From Bacillus sp. FJAT-18017 (GTDB lineage Bacteria; Bacillota; Bacilli; Bacillales; Cytobacillaceae): DNA of 64,000 nucleotides. The stretch covers positions 5,051,501-5,115,500 of the forward strand of contig NZ_CP012602.1 in assembly GCF_001278805.1 (NCBI RefSeq). Reading direction: 5' to 3'. This document shows positions 26,035-34,750 of the stretch, in pieces. The position numbers were made by a program, and so were the translations under genes. Below the pieces are notes generated by a model. It had not been told where the DNA came from. It saw only the letters and a program-made list of their open reading frames with translations, and searched no databases. Position 1 is the first letter of the stretch. Every line of letters starts with the position of its first letter.

Positions 26035-26364
26035 GTGGGGACTGGAGCGTTTTCCTACAAGGATAAAAAGGTTATTTCCATCGGAGTGGTCAAGGAATTA
26101 ACAGGGCTTTCCGAACGGCAAATTCGTTATTACGAAGAAAGAAAGCTTATTTTTCCGGATCGGACTTCTGGAGGAAGCCGAAAATACTCCTTCTCCGATG
26201 TGGAATTGCTTGTAGAAATTGCTGAAAAAATCGAAGACGGCGTGCAAACTTATGAAATACGCCAGGAAATAAAACGAAAGAAAGCGGATTCCGAAAAGAA
26301 TATACGCAGGAAAATGATTCAAGGCCAGATTAATGCACATTTTGGATTAAAAAATAACCAATAA
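26035..26364 (+). CDS. tnrA: Global nitrogen regulator TnrA (MerR family)
   Basis: 109 residues. The MerR helix-turn-helix spans residues ~14-80 ([37 protein letters not shown]). The C-terminus ends NAHFGLKNN, matching the short glutamine-synthetase-binding tail (NAHF) of B. subtilis TnrA rather than the longer GlnR tail. TnrA binds TGTNA-n7-TNACA sites under nitrogen limitation and is sequestered by feedback-inhibited GlnA. GTG start at 26035 behind AAGGGGGAG. A TnrA box lies in its own promoter and another before amtB. Confidence 0.93.
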   Translation: MGTGAFSYKDKKVISIGVVKELTGLSERQIRYYEERKLIFPDRTSGGSRKYSFSDVELLVEIAEKIEDGVQTYEIRQEIKRKKADSEKNIRRKMIQGQINAHFGLKNNQ

Positions 26365-26372
26365 GAAATATA

Positions 26373-26389
26373 TGTTAGGTTTTCTAACA
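26373..26389 (+). promoter_or_regulatory. TnrA box upstream of amtB
   Basis: TGTTA-GGTTTTC-TAACA, a perfect TnrA consensus centred at 26381. A weak -10-like AATATC lies ~40 nt downstream, consistent with activation from about -50. Confidence 0.82.
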
Positions 26390-26466
26390 TGATTATAGAA
26401 TCCTATCTCCATCCATGCGAAAATATCTCTACAAAGAGGGAAATCAAAGTGGAGGGAGATTTTTTA

Positions 26467-27780
26467 ATGGATCTATTATTTTTAATCAATAGCTTGTGGG
26501 TTATGGTAGGCGCTGTTTTGGTCATTTTGATGCTTGGCGGTTTCATCCTCCTTGAGACTGGTTCAACCCGGATGAAGAACGCTGGCCATATTGCCGGAAA
26601 AACAATTTTAACATTCGGTATTTCCTCGCTTGCATTCTGGGTGATAGGCTATGGACTTATTTTTGGTGAAGGTAATGCATTTGTTGGATTTTCGGATTTT
26701 TTCTATTCTGGTTATGATATTAAAGGCATTAACCTTTCGGGTCCTGTTTTCTTTTTATTTCAGCTAGCCTTTGCCGGTATTTCATTAACAATCGCTTTCG
26801 GCGGCTTTGCTGAACGGGCAAAATTATCTGTTTATCTTGTTTTCGCTCTCCTTTTTTCAATTCTAGTTTACCCTGTTATCGCCCACTGGATTTGGGGCGG
26901 GGGCTGGCTTGCCGAACACGGCAAGCAGGATTTTGCAGGTTCTACGGTTGTTCATCTGACAGGTGCAATGGCTGCCCTTGCCGGAACAATCTTGCTAAAA
27001 CCCAGAATTGGAAAGTACAACAAAGATGGCTCCTCCAATAACATTGAGGGACATAATCAGGTGTTTACCGCCTTTAGCGTCCTCCTCCTTTGGGTAGGCT
27101 GGTTCGGCTTTAATGCAGGCAGCACGGTTTCCGTTGATGCCGGGTTCTTTGGGTTTGTTGCACTCAATACAAATCTGGCAGCTGCCGCAGGTGTTGTCGC
27201 GGCTCTCATAATCTCCTGGGTGGTCACCGGCAAAGCTGATGTGCCAATGATGTTGAACGGAGCATTGGCTGGACTTGTAGCTATAACAGCATCGTGTGCA
27301 TTCGTTGATACATGGGCAGCAGTGGTAATTGGCTTTATCGCAGGTATTCTTGTATTCTATAGCATCCGTTTCTTTGAATACAGAAAAATTGATGATCCCA
27401 TTTTTGCCCTTTCTGTCCATGGGGCTTCAGGAGTTTGGGGAACTCTTTCAACTGGATTTTTTGCAACCGAAGAACTTGCGAGCGTCGGCAGACCCGGCCT
27501 CTTATATGGTGGAGGCCTTGAACAGCTTGGCGTTCAGGCACTTGGTGTTCTCGCCTCTGGCTCATTTGCCTTCGCCGTTTCTTTCGCGATACTTTACGTT
27601 ATGAAACTGGCGATGAAAGGCCTGCGTGTAACGGAGGAGGAAGAAATTATCGGTCTCGATATAAGTGAACATGGAAGCTATGGTTATCCAGAGCTTCTGA
27701 AAGCCGAAACGAAGCAGGAAGATGCGATTTTTAATCAAAAAAAACATGCCGCAACAGGAACTTTTGCTTCCCAGGAGTGA
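26467..27780 (+). CDS. amtB: Ammonium transporter AmtB/NrgA
   Basis: 437 residues and eleven membrane segments. The Amt signature is present around residues 140-175 (WIWGGGWLAEHG, VHLTGAMAALAGT) together with conserved pore His regions (GASGVWGTLSTG). It conducts ammonium under nitrogen limitation. The ATG at 26467 follows GGAGGGAG; an upstream in-frame ATG at 26389 overlaps the TnrA box. It should be TnrA-activated. The usual PII gene (glnK/nrgB) does not follow; a dnaQ-like pseudogene does. Confidence 0.93.
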   Translation: MDLLFLINSLWVMVGAVLVILMLGGFILLETGSTRMKNAGHIAGKTILTFGISSLAFWVIGYGLIFGEGNAFVGFSDFFYSGYDIKGINLSGPVFFLFQLAFAGISLTIAFGGFAERAKLSVYLVFALLFSILVYPVIAHWIWGGGWLAEHGKQDFAGSTVVHLTGAMAALAGTILLKPRIGKYNKDGSSNNIEGHNQVFTAFSVLLLWVGWFGFNAGSTVSVDAGFFGFVALNTNLAAAAGVVAALIISWVVTGKADVPMMLNGALAGLVAITASCAFVDTWAAVVIGFIAGILVFYSIRFFEYRKIDDPIFALSVHGASGVWGTLSTGFFATEELASVGRPGLLYGGGLEQLGVQALGVLASGSFAFAVSFAILYVMKLAMKGLRVTEEEEIIGLDISEHGSYGYPELLKAETKQEDAIFNQKKHAATGTFASQE

Positions 27781-27864
27781 GTACCCCAAAAGATTCATAT
27801 ACCGAGGGCTTAACTGAGGTGGTTTTCCAAAATGTGATGGCAATGTTATGGCAAGCAACCCAAT

Positions 27865-28340
27865 GTGGTGCCATTCACTGGCTCGCTTGCAGAACCAGGT
27901 TGGATATTGGACAGAGGAAGCATCCCGGCCGTCATTGTTAATCTAACTGGCATTACGAATGAAGATGTAGCACATCCACCCCTTCATGCTGATATGCTGG
28001 TTGATTTTTATAAGTTTGTCAGAAGCAACTTCCTGATTACCCATCATTCACAGCATGAGCAAGCTTTCATGAAACAGACGGCCAGGGAATCGCAAAAAAT
28101 ATCCTTTCACCACCGAATTATTGATGCTTCTTTTTTAATTGCCTATTCAATCTTGCCTACAAGCAAACTACACTTGAGGATATATCCAAGTTGTGCGGAG
28201 TTGAGCCAGCAGGCCGACATCATGCACTAGGCGACGCCATGCTGGCAGCCCAGGTTTAGTCCTATTACCCTGAAAAGGGAATCGGTGCTGGATATAGCAT
28301 CTTGAACGACATCTACTCAGAGCTTTCAAAATTGAGATAA
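27865..28340 (+). pseudogene. Decayed DnaQ-like 3'-5' exonuclease
   Basis: Three pieces read as one DnaQ/RNase T-fold protein. An open segment contains PAVIVNLTGITNEDV and RSNFLITHHSQHEQAFM. After a frameshift near 28170 it continues LEDISKLCGVEPAGRHHALG and DAMLAAQV (the HxAxxD ExoIII motif). An in-frame TAG then interrupts it before YYPEKGIGAGYS and a natural TAA at 28340. The N-terminus with the DxE motif is missing. Clearly non-functional. Confidence 0.8.
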
Positions 28341-28536
28341 ACAACCTTAAAGTGAAGTTTTCAATTTGTTCCTACCCTTAGACCCGACTAAAGAAAATGA
28401 GTGCATGATTCCGTCCGCTTTCTTGTTGGAAAATGCAACCTGATAGGGAGCGCTTACATGATTGATAAATAAGCTTTCCCCCTCTTCTAAGGTATTTTTA
28501 AAGAGGAGCAATTTTTCAAATTGTCTAAAAAAGATG

Positions 28537-28566
28537 TTGACACCTTCCCGAATTCTCTGATAGATT
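28537..28566 (+). promoter_or_regulatory. Promoter of the T-box/brnQ transcript
   Basis: TTGACA at 28537-28542 and TAGATT at 28561-28566 with an 18-nt spacer, directly before the T-box leader. Confidence 0.6.
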
Positions 28567-28589
28567 ATGTTTAAATTATTTTTAAAAAA

Positions 28590-28858
28590 TAAAATTGATG
28601 ACGAGAAGAGTAAGCTAGGAAGACTGTTCCCCAGAGAGCCGGCAGATGGTGAAAGCCGGTGTCCAGTGCCTATCCGAAAATCATCTCCGAGATGCAAAGC
28701 TGAAGTAAAAGTAAGCTTTGACGGGATTTCCGCCGTTACAAGGAAGACGTATGTTTGTACGTTGACTGAGCGCCGCAATCATCTTTGATGTTGCGGAATA
28801 AGGGTGGTAACGCGAGTTCATTAACTCGTCCCTGTATAACGGGGGCGGGTTTTTTATT
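28590..28858 (+). ncRNA. T-box riboswitch (isoleucine AUC specifier) controlling brnQ
   Basis: The leader holds the T-box sequence AGGGTGGTAACGCGAG at 28801-28816, a distal stem I loop region (GATGGTGAAAGCCGG) and a GC-rich terminator ending in TTTTTT at ~28857. The specifier region reads CCGAAAATCATC, giving AUC (28680-28682), an isoleucine codon. Uncharged tRNA-Ile should stabilise the antiterminator and allow transcription of brnQ. Confidence 0.88.
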
Positions 28859-28929
28859 TTTCAAAATAATTTCCGCATTGTGTACAGTCACAGTGCACTA
28901 CTTCTAAAAAGAAAGGGAGAATTAGAGAA

Positions 28930-30258
28930 ATGAAAAAGTTTGACACGTTGTTTATTGGCTTTATGTTGTTTTCTATGTTTTTTGGAGCAGGCAATCTAAT
29001 TTTCCCTCCTTTCCTTGGGGCTCTTTCCGGTACATCCTACTGGCTTGCGATGGCTGGATTTGTACTTACCGCTGTTGGCCTTCCACTCCTTGTCATCCTT
29101 GCAGTTGCACGGGTTAAAGGCGGTGCAGCAGAAATGGGAAATCGTGTTCATCCAGTCTTCAGTGCGGTTTTCATTGCAGTCGTTTATCTTTCTATCGGTC
29201 CATTCCTTGCGATTCCGCGAAATGCATCCGTTGCGTTTGAAATGGGCGTTTTGCCGTTCGCACCAGATACAATGAATCAAACAGTCGCTTTATTCGTATA
29301 CTCGGCATTATTCTTCCTTGTTGCCTTTTTCACTGCATTAAACCAAGACAAGATGCAAAAATATATGGGTCGCTGGATCACTCCCGTATTGCTTGTATCC
29401 ATCGTCGTCCTTTGTGTAGTAGGCTTCGTCAAGCTCGATGGTTCCCTTCTTGCTCCATCTGGCGGCTATGATACCGGGGCATTTTTCAAAGGCTTCCTTG
29501 AAGGGTATAACACAATGGATGCTCTAGCTTCCCTTACCTTCGGGATTGTAATCATCACTGCTGTCAAACAGCATGGTGTGAAAGACGAAAAGCAGCTTAC
29601 TAGCTATTTGATGAAAGCTGCAGTCATTGCAGGTTCATTGCTTGCTCTGGTATATGTATCGATTGGTTGGGTAGGCGCGAGAATGGGCGAGAGCGGTCCA
29701 TTCGAATCAGGTGCTGAGCTTCTCGCTACCGCCTCGACTCTAATTTTGGGCAAACCAGGAACAGCACTTCTCGGTTTGATCTTCACCCTAGCCTGCTTCA
29801 CAACAGTTGTCGGTCTAACTTCGGCCTGTGGTGAGTATTTCTCTAAGGTTATTCCAAAGGCAAGCTACAAAGCTGTCGTTACAGCTATCACCTTGATTGG
29901 ATTCATCCTTTCCAATGCAGGTCTTGCACAAATTCTGAAGGTATCAGTACCATTTTTGGTTACTGCTTATCCGTTAACTATTGTCCTTGTTACACTAAGC
30001 TTCTTCCATCGTTATTTCCGGAATCCACGCATGGTGTACGGAACATCGATGTTACTAACTGGCGTGTTCGCGGCTATTAGCGGGCTTACCACATTCGGCC
30101 TTGACCTTGGCCCACTGGTGACTTTTAGGAATGCATTGCCTTTTGCATCAGCTGGTATGGACTGGGTTGTTCCAGCTATTGTTGGCGCTTTGATTGGCCT
30201 AGCCTTTAGCGGAAAAAAAGAACCGGCCACTTTGCCGCAAAACCTGAAAACTTCATAA
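28930..30258 (+). CDS. brnQ: Branched-chain amino acid:cation symporter BrnQ
   Basis: 442 residues with twelve membrane segments. It begins with the family signature FIGFMLFSMFFGAGNLIFPP and contains FGIVIITAVKQHG, FTTVVGLTSACGEYF and other LIV transporter blocks. It imports Leu, Ile and Val with a cation. ATG at 28930 behind AAAGGGAG. An Ile-type T-box in the leader ties expression to uncharged tRNA-Ile. Monocistronic between the T-box and a bidirectional terminator. Confidence 0.93.
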   Translation: MKKFDTLFIGFMLFSMFFGAGNLIFPPFLGALSGTSYWLAMAGFVLTAVGLPLLVILAVARVKGGAAEMGNRVHPVFSAVFIAVVYLSIGPFLAIPRNASVAFEMGVLPFAPDTMNQTVALFVYSALFFLVAFFTALNQDKMQKYMGRWITPVLLVSIVVLCVVGFVKLDGSLLAPSGGYDTGAFFKGFLEGYNTMDALASLTFGIVIITAVKQHGVKDEKQLTSYLMKAAVIAGSLLALVYVSIGWVGARMGESGPFESGAELLATASTLILGKPGTALLGLIFTLACFTTVVGLTSACGEYFSKVIPKASYKAVVTAITLIGFILSNAGLAQILKVSVPFLVTAYPLTIVLVTLSFFHRYFRNPRMVYGTSMLLTGVFAAISGLTTFGLDLGPLVTFRNALPFASAGMDWVVPAIVGALIGLAFSGKKEPATLPQNLKTS

Positions 30259-30267
30259 GAAAGCAAC

Positions 30268-30302
30268 AAGGCTGGCTCCCTATAAAGGTGCCAGCCTTTT
30301 CT
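30268..30302. terminator. Bidirectional terminator between brnQ and the flavodoxin gene
   Basis: AAGGCTGGC / GCCAGCCTT stem plus TTTT; the convergent gene stops at 30304. Confidence 0.85.
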
Positions 30303-30303
30303 C

Positions 30304-30783
30304 TTATTTGTTCATCTTTCGTGCAAAAGCCTCAATTTTTCCCCTATCGAGTCCATCTTTATCTTCCTTCAGTCCTAAGATTGATTTGACAATAATAGCC
30401 TCAAGGAGGTTAAGCTCTTGGATATGGATCTGATAGCCTAAAATATCAGCAGCTGCCGCTTGTATCATCAGCTCTTTCGGATACGCCTGCTGAAGCTCCT
30501 TTTCCCGCTCCTTCTGGTCTGGATGCGCCCCACAAATGAATAAGCCAAGCTTTTTTCTCAGAAGCTCTTGCCTGTTCTTAACAATGTAACGGGACATCGT
30601 CTTTTGGATTTTTCCAAAGTAAATGGATCCGCCCAGAATTACTGCATCAAAGCCGGCCAAAGGGGGAATATTATCATCTGATAGCTTCACAGCGACCACT
30701 TCCCCATTAAGACTCTCAGCAAGAATCGATGCTGCATGGGCCACTGTTCCATGTTTTGATTCATAAAGGATCAATGTTTTCAC
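30304..30783 (-). CDS. Flavodoxin-domain protein (HemG-like)
   Basis: 159 residues. The flavodoxin fold is marked by the FMN phosphate loop ILYESKHGTVAHAA at the N-terminus and the DAVILGGSIYFGKIQKTM segment. It resembles menaquinone-dependent protoporphyrinogen oxidase (HemG) type flavodoxins of Firmicutes more than electron-carrier flavodoxins, but the substrate is uncertain. Start overlaps the upstream membrane-protein gene by 4 nt, so the two are co-translated. Confidence 0.8.
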   Translation of the reverse strand: MKTLILYESKHGTVAHAASILAESLNGEVVAVKLSDDNIPPLAGFDAVILGGSIYFGKIQKTMSRYIVKNRQELLRKKLGLFICGAHPDQKEREKELQQAYPKELMIQAAAADILGYQIHIQELNLLEAIIVKSILGLKEDKDGLDRGKIEAFARKMNK

Positions 30784-31658
30784 ACGAAATCACCTTCCAC
30801 TTCCTTTACATTGTAAAGGACAAGATACAAGCAAAACGCAATCAACAAAGTAATCACAGCAAATATGCCCGTCTCAGCAAGGCTGGTTGTCACTCCAGCT
30901 AAAAACATCCTAACAGCCATCGCTGTAACAGCGGTCGACAGTGTCAAAACTTTAATAATAATTATAGGTCCAAGCAAATATCCTGCCGGTCTTCGTTTCA
31001 GTAACATCCATCCTGCAACTATTCCGATAGGAACCACAAAACCCAGGTCAAGTGCCTGGATGACGAGGGTGGTGTAATGGTCAAGTCCTACCGGTACCAC
31101 CTTCCGAGTCAGTGAGGGTACAATCCTGCCAAACCACATCAATCCGATTGCAATCCCCAGAAAAATCAATACACCGCCTAAAAACCGAACCGGCATCGTT
31201 TCCTTAAAACGCGCGGCCAGTGCGTTGGTGTTGAAGGAAGTCAATATTAGAGTAAAAGCAAAGAAGCTTGTAGACATAAGAAGTACATAGATGAGGAAGA
31301 ATGGATTATAAGCCGAAAGAAAGGAGTACGAAGCATAGGTGTAAAGAAAATAGCCAAGGGTGCCTGCAAGTAACAGCCTTCCCTTCAAAAGCCCCTTATT
31401 CGAAAGAAAAAGGGAAACAATCAAAAGCGGGATTCCCAGAACAAGTGTGACAATATCTTGGGCAATCTCCTGTTCTGCCCCCGAAACAGAATCATGTTTG
31501 TACAAACCTTTTCCATAAAGATCAATTATCTCACCGGATACGGTTTTATACGGATGAGGCCCCGCACCTTCACTTGAAAATATTCCCCAGGCTGAAGCAA
31601 GAGCAGCTAACAAAATAATAAAGATAGTCAACCATGCAATCAGACGGTTACCTTTCAT
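30780..31658 (-). CDS. Uncharacterised multi-pass membrane protein
   Basis: 292 residues, eight predicted membrane segments with an extracytoplasmic loop of ~45 residues after TM1 (YKTVSGEIIDLYGKGLYKHD). No domain recognised with certainty. The ATG at 31658 follows GGGGTG; the in-frame start at 31673 is less well placed. Four-nt overlap with the flavodoxin gene suggests a functional pair, perhaps a membrane redox module, though no heme or quinone ligands are evident. Confidence 0.65.
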   Translation of the reverse strand: MKGNRLIAWLTIFIILLAALASAWGIFSSEGAGPHPYKTVSGEIIDLYGKGLYKHDSVSGAEQEIAQDIVTLVLGIPLLIVSLFLSNKGLLKGRLLLAGTLGYFLYTYASYSFLSAYNPFFLIYVLLMSTSFFAFTLILTSFNTNALAARFKETMPVRFLGGVLIFLGIAIGLMWFGRIVPSLTRKVVPVGLDHYTTLVIQALDLGFVVPIGIVAGWMLLKRRPAGYLLGPIIIIKVLTLSTAVTAMAVRMFLAGVTTSLAETGIFAVITLLIAFCLYLVLYNVKEVEGDFV

Positions 31659-31758
31659 CACTTTACACCCCATTTATATATACATTCACCATCATTCTAG
31701 CTGATTGGCTTTAATTGTTTACAGAAGAGTTTGTCAATTCGGTGAAGAGTATCGCGCA

Positions 31759-31807
31759 ATAAAAAAGTCCTTGCAAAGGTTCCAGAAAGGAACCTTCACA
31801 AGGACTT
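31759..31807 (-). terminator. Terminator of the amino acid permease gene
   Basis: Long stem AAGTCCTTG..AAGGTTCC / GGAACCTT..CAAGGACTT with a reverse-strand TTTTTT tail. Confidence 0.9.
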
Positions 31808-31829
31808 AAATAGATGAGTTATTTTTGAG

Positions 31830-33206
31830 TTATTTTTTCACTATAAAATAGCCAGCCGCCATAATCGCAAACCAAATAGGTGCAACCAGCAAGGCCACAG
31901 AAGTTCCCTCAATAAAGCCCATTGAAATGACAACAACAGCTAGCAGTGCGAGCGCGAGATAAGATGATGCCGGATGGAAAGGCATCCTGAAGAGCTTGCT
32001 GCCGCCTGTTAACTTACGGAATTTTATATGCGTCAAGAGAATGATTGTCCAACTTGTCACCGCAGCAATTGTCGCAATCGACATAATGTAGGAGAAGACT
32101 TTCTCTGGCACAACGTAATTCAAGTACACAGCGATAAGAAGAATCGCTGACGTGAATAAGATTCCTCTTGCCGGAATGCCATGTTTATTGAGCTTTCCGA
32201 AAAACTTCGGGCCATTTCCTTGGTCCGCAAGGCTGAATAGCATTCTGCCTGTCCCATACATGCCGCTGTTGAACGCCGAAAGAGCGGCCGTCAGGACAAC
32301 AAAGTTTATGACATCCGCCGCGGCAGGCATGCCGATTTTATCAAAAATAAGCACAAACGGGCTGCCTTCTGTACCAATTTTGTTCCATGGATACAGGGTC
32401 ATGATGACACCTAGCGCGCCAATGTAAAAAATCAAAATCCTCCAGATAACGTTATTGATAGCTGATGGAATGGTCTTCTTCGGATTCTCTGCTTCACCCG
32501 CTGTCAGCCCGATCAATTCAATTCCTCCGAATGAGAACATGACCATGACAAGAGAAAGAACAACTCCCGTTAGACCTTCGGGCATGAAGCCTCCATGGGC
32601 CCAGAGATTATCGAAACCAACTGGATTTCCCCCATTACCAAAACCAAACAAGATAATGCCGAGCCCGGCTACGATTAAGCCGATAATAGCAAGGACCTTA
32701 ATCATGGCAAACCAGAATTCAAATTCTCCAAATGCTTTTACATTGATTAAATTAATGGCGGTCATTAGCGCCAGCACAACCAGAGCAGTCACCCAAGATG
32801 GAATGTCAGGGAACCAATACTGGATGTAGGCGCCGACAACCGTAATTTCGGCCATCCCGACAACAACCCAATTGAACCAGTACGTCCAGCCGGTAACGTA
32901 GCCGGCAAACCTCCCTAGATACTTGTTAGCATATTCACTAAATGAGCCTGAAACAGGATTGGCAATAGCCATTTCCCCCAGTGCTCTCATAATCAGAAAG
33001 ATAACCAAACCACCCACAGCATAGGATAGCAGGATGGCGGGGCCGCCTAGTTCTATTGTCGAGCTGGATCCGTAGAAAAGTCCAACTCCAATCGCCCCGC
33101 CAAGAGCAATCAACTGAATATGGCGATTACTTAATCCTCGCTTCAATTGATCCTCATTTTTCCCGGGTGGGTTTGAAGGGCTATTCATGTTTGTTGTTTC
33201 ATCCAT
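31830..33206 (-). CDS. Amino acid permease, APC superfamily (AAT family)
   Basis: 458 residues, twelve membrane segments. The AAT family start is clear: LKRGLSNRHIQLIALGGAIG then GPAILLSYAVGG and FWFAMIKVLAII. Close to the B. subtilis YbxG/AapA/ProY group of proton-coupled permeases for neutral amino acids or proline. The ATG at 33206 sits 8 nt after AGGGG; the upstream in-frame GTG at 33215 has poor spacing. Monocistronic. Substrate not assignable. Confidence 0.87.
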   Translation of the reverse strand: MDETTNMNSPSNPPGKNEDQLKRGLSNRHIQLIALGGAIGVGLFYGSSSTIELGGPAILLSYAVGGLVIFLIMRALGEMAIANPVSGSFSEYANKYLGRFAGYVTGWTYWFNWVVVGMAEITVVGAYIQYWFPDIPSWVTALVVLALMTAINLINVKAFGEFEFWFAMIKVLAIIGLIVAGLGIILFGFGNGGNPVGFDNLWAHGGFMPEGLTGVVLSLVMVMFSFGGIELIGLTAGEAENPKKTIPSAINNVIWRILIFYIGALGVIMTLYPWNKIGTEGSPFVLIFDKIGMPAAADVINFVVLTAALSAFNSGMYGTGRMLFSLADQGNGPKFFGKLNKHGIPARGILFTSAILLIAVYLNYVVPEKVFSYIMSIATIAAVTSWTIILLTHIKFRKLTGGSKLFRMPFHPASSYLALALLAVVVISMGFIEGTSVALLVAPIWFAIMAAGYFIVKK

Positions 33207-33457
33207 TTGTTGCACCCCTAAACACTTATACTTTTACGCTTTTATGCGCTAAAACATCATTTTGTTATCATATCTTAAAATGAGTATTTTGCCTATTCTT
33301 TTACCCGCTTTTCTCGAAAAAATGTGTCATTCTGGGAATTGCAATTTTCTGTTAAATATATAAGACTTCCAACTGTTCAGGTTATTACCATTCATACTTA
33401 AGCATGAAAGCCGGAAACTAAAGGGGTGTCACATTTAAATCAAAGGGGGCTATTCGT

Positions 33458-34447
33458 TTGATAAAGAAAACAATAGGTCTAGCAATGGCCGCACTTCTTG
33501 TATTCGGCCTTGCTGCCTGCAACAATAATGGGAACGACAATGCAACTGATCATGGAACGGGCGCATACAATGTTCGGAACAATGGGGACAGGGACGACAA
33601 CAATGACTTCTTCGGAATGGATAATGAAGGGCTATTAACCGAGGAATGGGACCCAGGTCATAACGATGATGACCGTGAAGGACGTTCAGGCACTTTTGGA
33701 AATGACAGGAGAGATGGAAAGCAAAACGAGAAACAAAACGACAATGGAAACTGGTTTGGCCGCAATGATTTATCCAGCATCCAAACATCCATGTCGAGTA
33801 GAAATTACCCTCACACACAACCAGTTTTGATCCGTCCAGCAGAATACCAATTTGTACGGATGGACGATCAAAACCGCGCAATAAACCAACAAGGGCAAAA
33901 CCAACAGCAAATACCCGGGGCAATGCCTCCGGTAACGAATCAGGGACAGCTGCCAGGTGCCGGACAACAGGGGCAGGGCTTTTACCCACAACTGGGACAG
34001 CAACAAGGTACAGCTCAATTACCACAGCAACAAACAACGAATCGCCAGCAGCCTGCTGCAGCACCTGGAATTAGCCAAATGGCCAAACAAGTAATTGACT
34101 TAACGAACGTCCAGCGCCAGCAAAATGGGCTCCCGCCATTACAGGCTGATACACAGCTAAGCGGTGTTGCCCAAAGAAAATCTTTAGACATGGCACAATA
34201 CAATTACTTTTCCCATACAAGCCCAACATATGGGTCACCGTTTGATATGATGCGCGACTTCGGCGTTTCGTACCGGACTGCAGGTGAAAATATCGCTGTA
34301 GGACAGCGTTCTGCTCAAGAAGTCGTACAAGCTTGGATGAACTCTGAAGGACACCGCCGAAACATTTTGAACAGGGAATTCACCCATATCGGGGTAGGGT
34401 TCCTGCAAAACAGCAACCACTGGACACAAATGTTCATCGGGAAATAA
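33458..34447 (+). CDS. Lipoprotein with CAP/SCP domain (YkwD-like)
   Basis: 329 residues. An N-terminal signal with lipobox LAAC (residues ~18-21) is followed by an Asn/Asp/Gln/Gly-rich linker of ~180 residues. The C-terminal CAP domain starts VIDLTNVQRQQNGLPPL, with FSHTSPTYGSPFDMM, AGENIAVG and HRRNILNREFTHIGVGF, carrying the conserved CAP His/Glu residues. It is anchored outside the membrane; SafA/YkwD-type CAP proteins are linked to spores and cell envelope but have no settled enzymatic role. TTG start at 33458 behind AAAGGGGG. Confidence 0.87.
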   Translation: MIKKTIGLAMAALLVFGLAACNNNGNDNATDHGTGAYNVRNNGDRDDNNDFFGMDNEGLLTEEWDPGHNDDDREGRSGTFGNDRRDGKQNEKQNDNGNWFGRNDLSSIQTSMSSRNYPHTQPVLIRPAEYQFVRMDDQNRAINQQGQNQQQIPGAMPPVTNQGQLPGAGQQGQGFYPQLGQQQGTAQLPQQQTTNRQQPAAAPGISQMAKQVIDLTNVQRQQNGLPPLQADTQLSGVAQRKSLDMAQYNYFSHTSPTYGSPFDMMRDFGVSYRTAGENIAVGQRSAQEVVQAWMNSEGHRRNILNREFTHIGVGFLQNSNHWTQMFIGK

Positions 34448-34479
34448 AACAGCGGTTGCGCGTTAATTGGCAAAGAAGC

Positions 34480-34515
34480 TGAAAAGCCGGTTCCTTCTTG
34501 GAACTCGGCTCTTAT
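34480..34515 (+). terminator. Probable terminator after the CAP lipoprotein gene
   Basis: AGCCGGTTCC / GGAACTCGGCT imperfect stem followed by a short T-rich tail. The remainder of 34516-34750 shows no gene. Confidence 0.55.
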
Positions 34516-34750
34516 TACTGCCTGCTCCTCTTCGATTTCCTCTACCTAGCTGCATTTTGTTGTGTTACTTTTTTAGCTCCGTACACCAGCGCTTGGCACA
34601 TATAGCTCCCATTTTTTAAAAGGTAAACGTATGCTTCTCATCTCATATTCTTTAAAACCGGCAGCTTTTAAAGAGTATAAACCCTTCTATACGGAATGAA
34701 CTTTTTTCCTGTATATAGTATGCTAAGTGTGTGATGAAGGGGGCGTTTTT

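Noticed and set aside
28255..28259. In-frame TAG in the dnaQ-like remnant read as pyrrolysine
   Set aside because: The same gene also has a frameshift and lacks its N-terminus, so simple decay explains the stop.
28347..28778. 143-residue reverse ORF across the T-box leader
   Set aside because: Its N-terminal half is the complement of the T-box riboswitch and it has no proper start. The C-terminal part looks somewhat protein-like but cannot be assigned.
33450..34064. 204-residue open frame antisense to the CAP-domain lipoprotein gene
   Set aside because: Cys/His-rich translation without family features, no ribosome binding site; the opposite strand has a lipobox, domain motifs and a good start.
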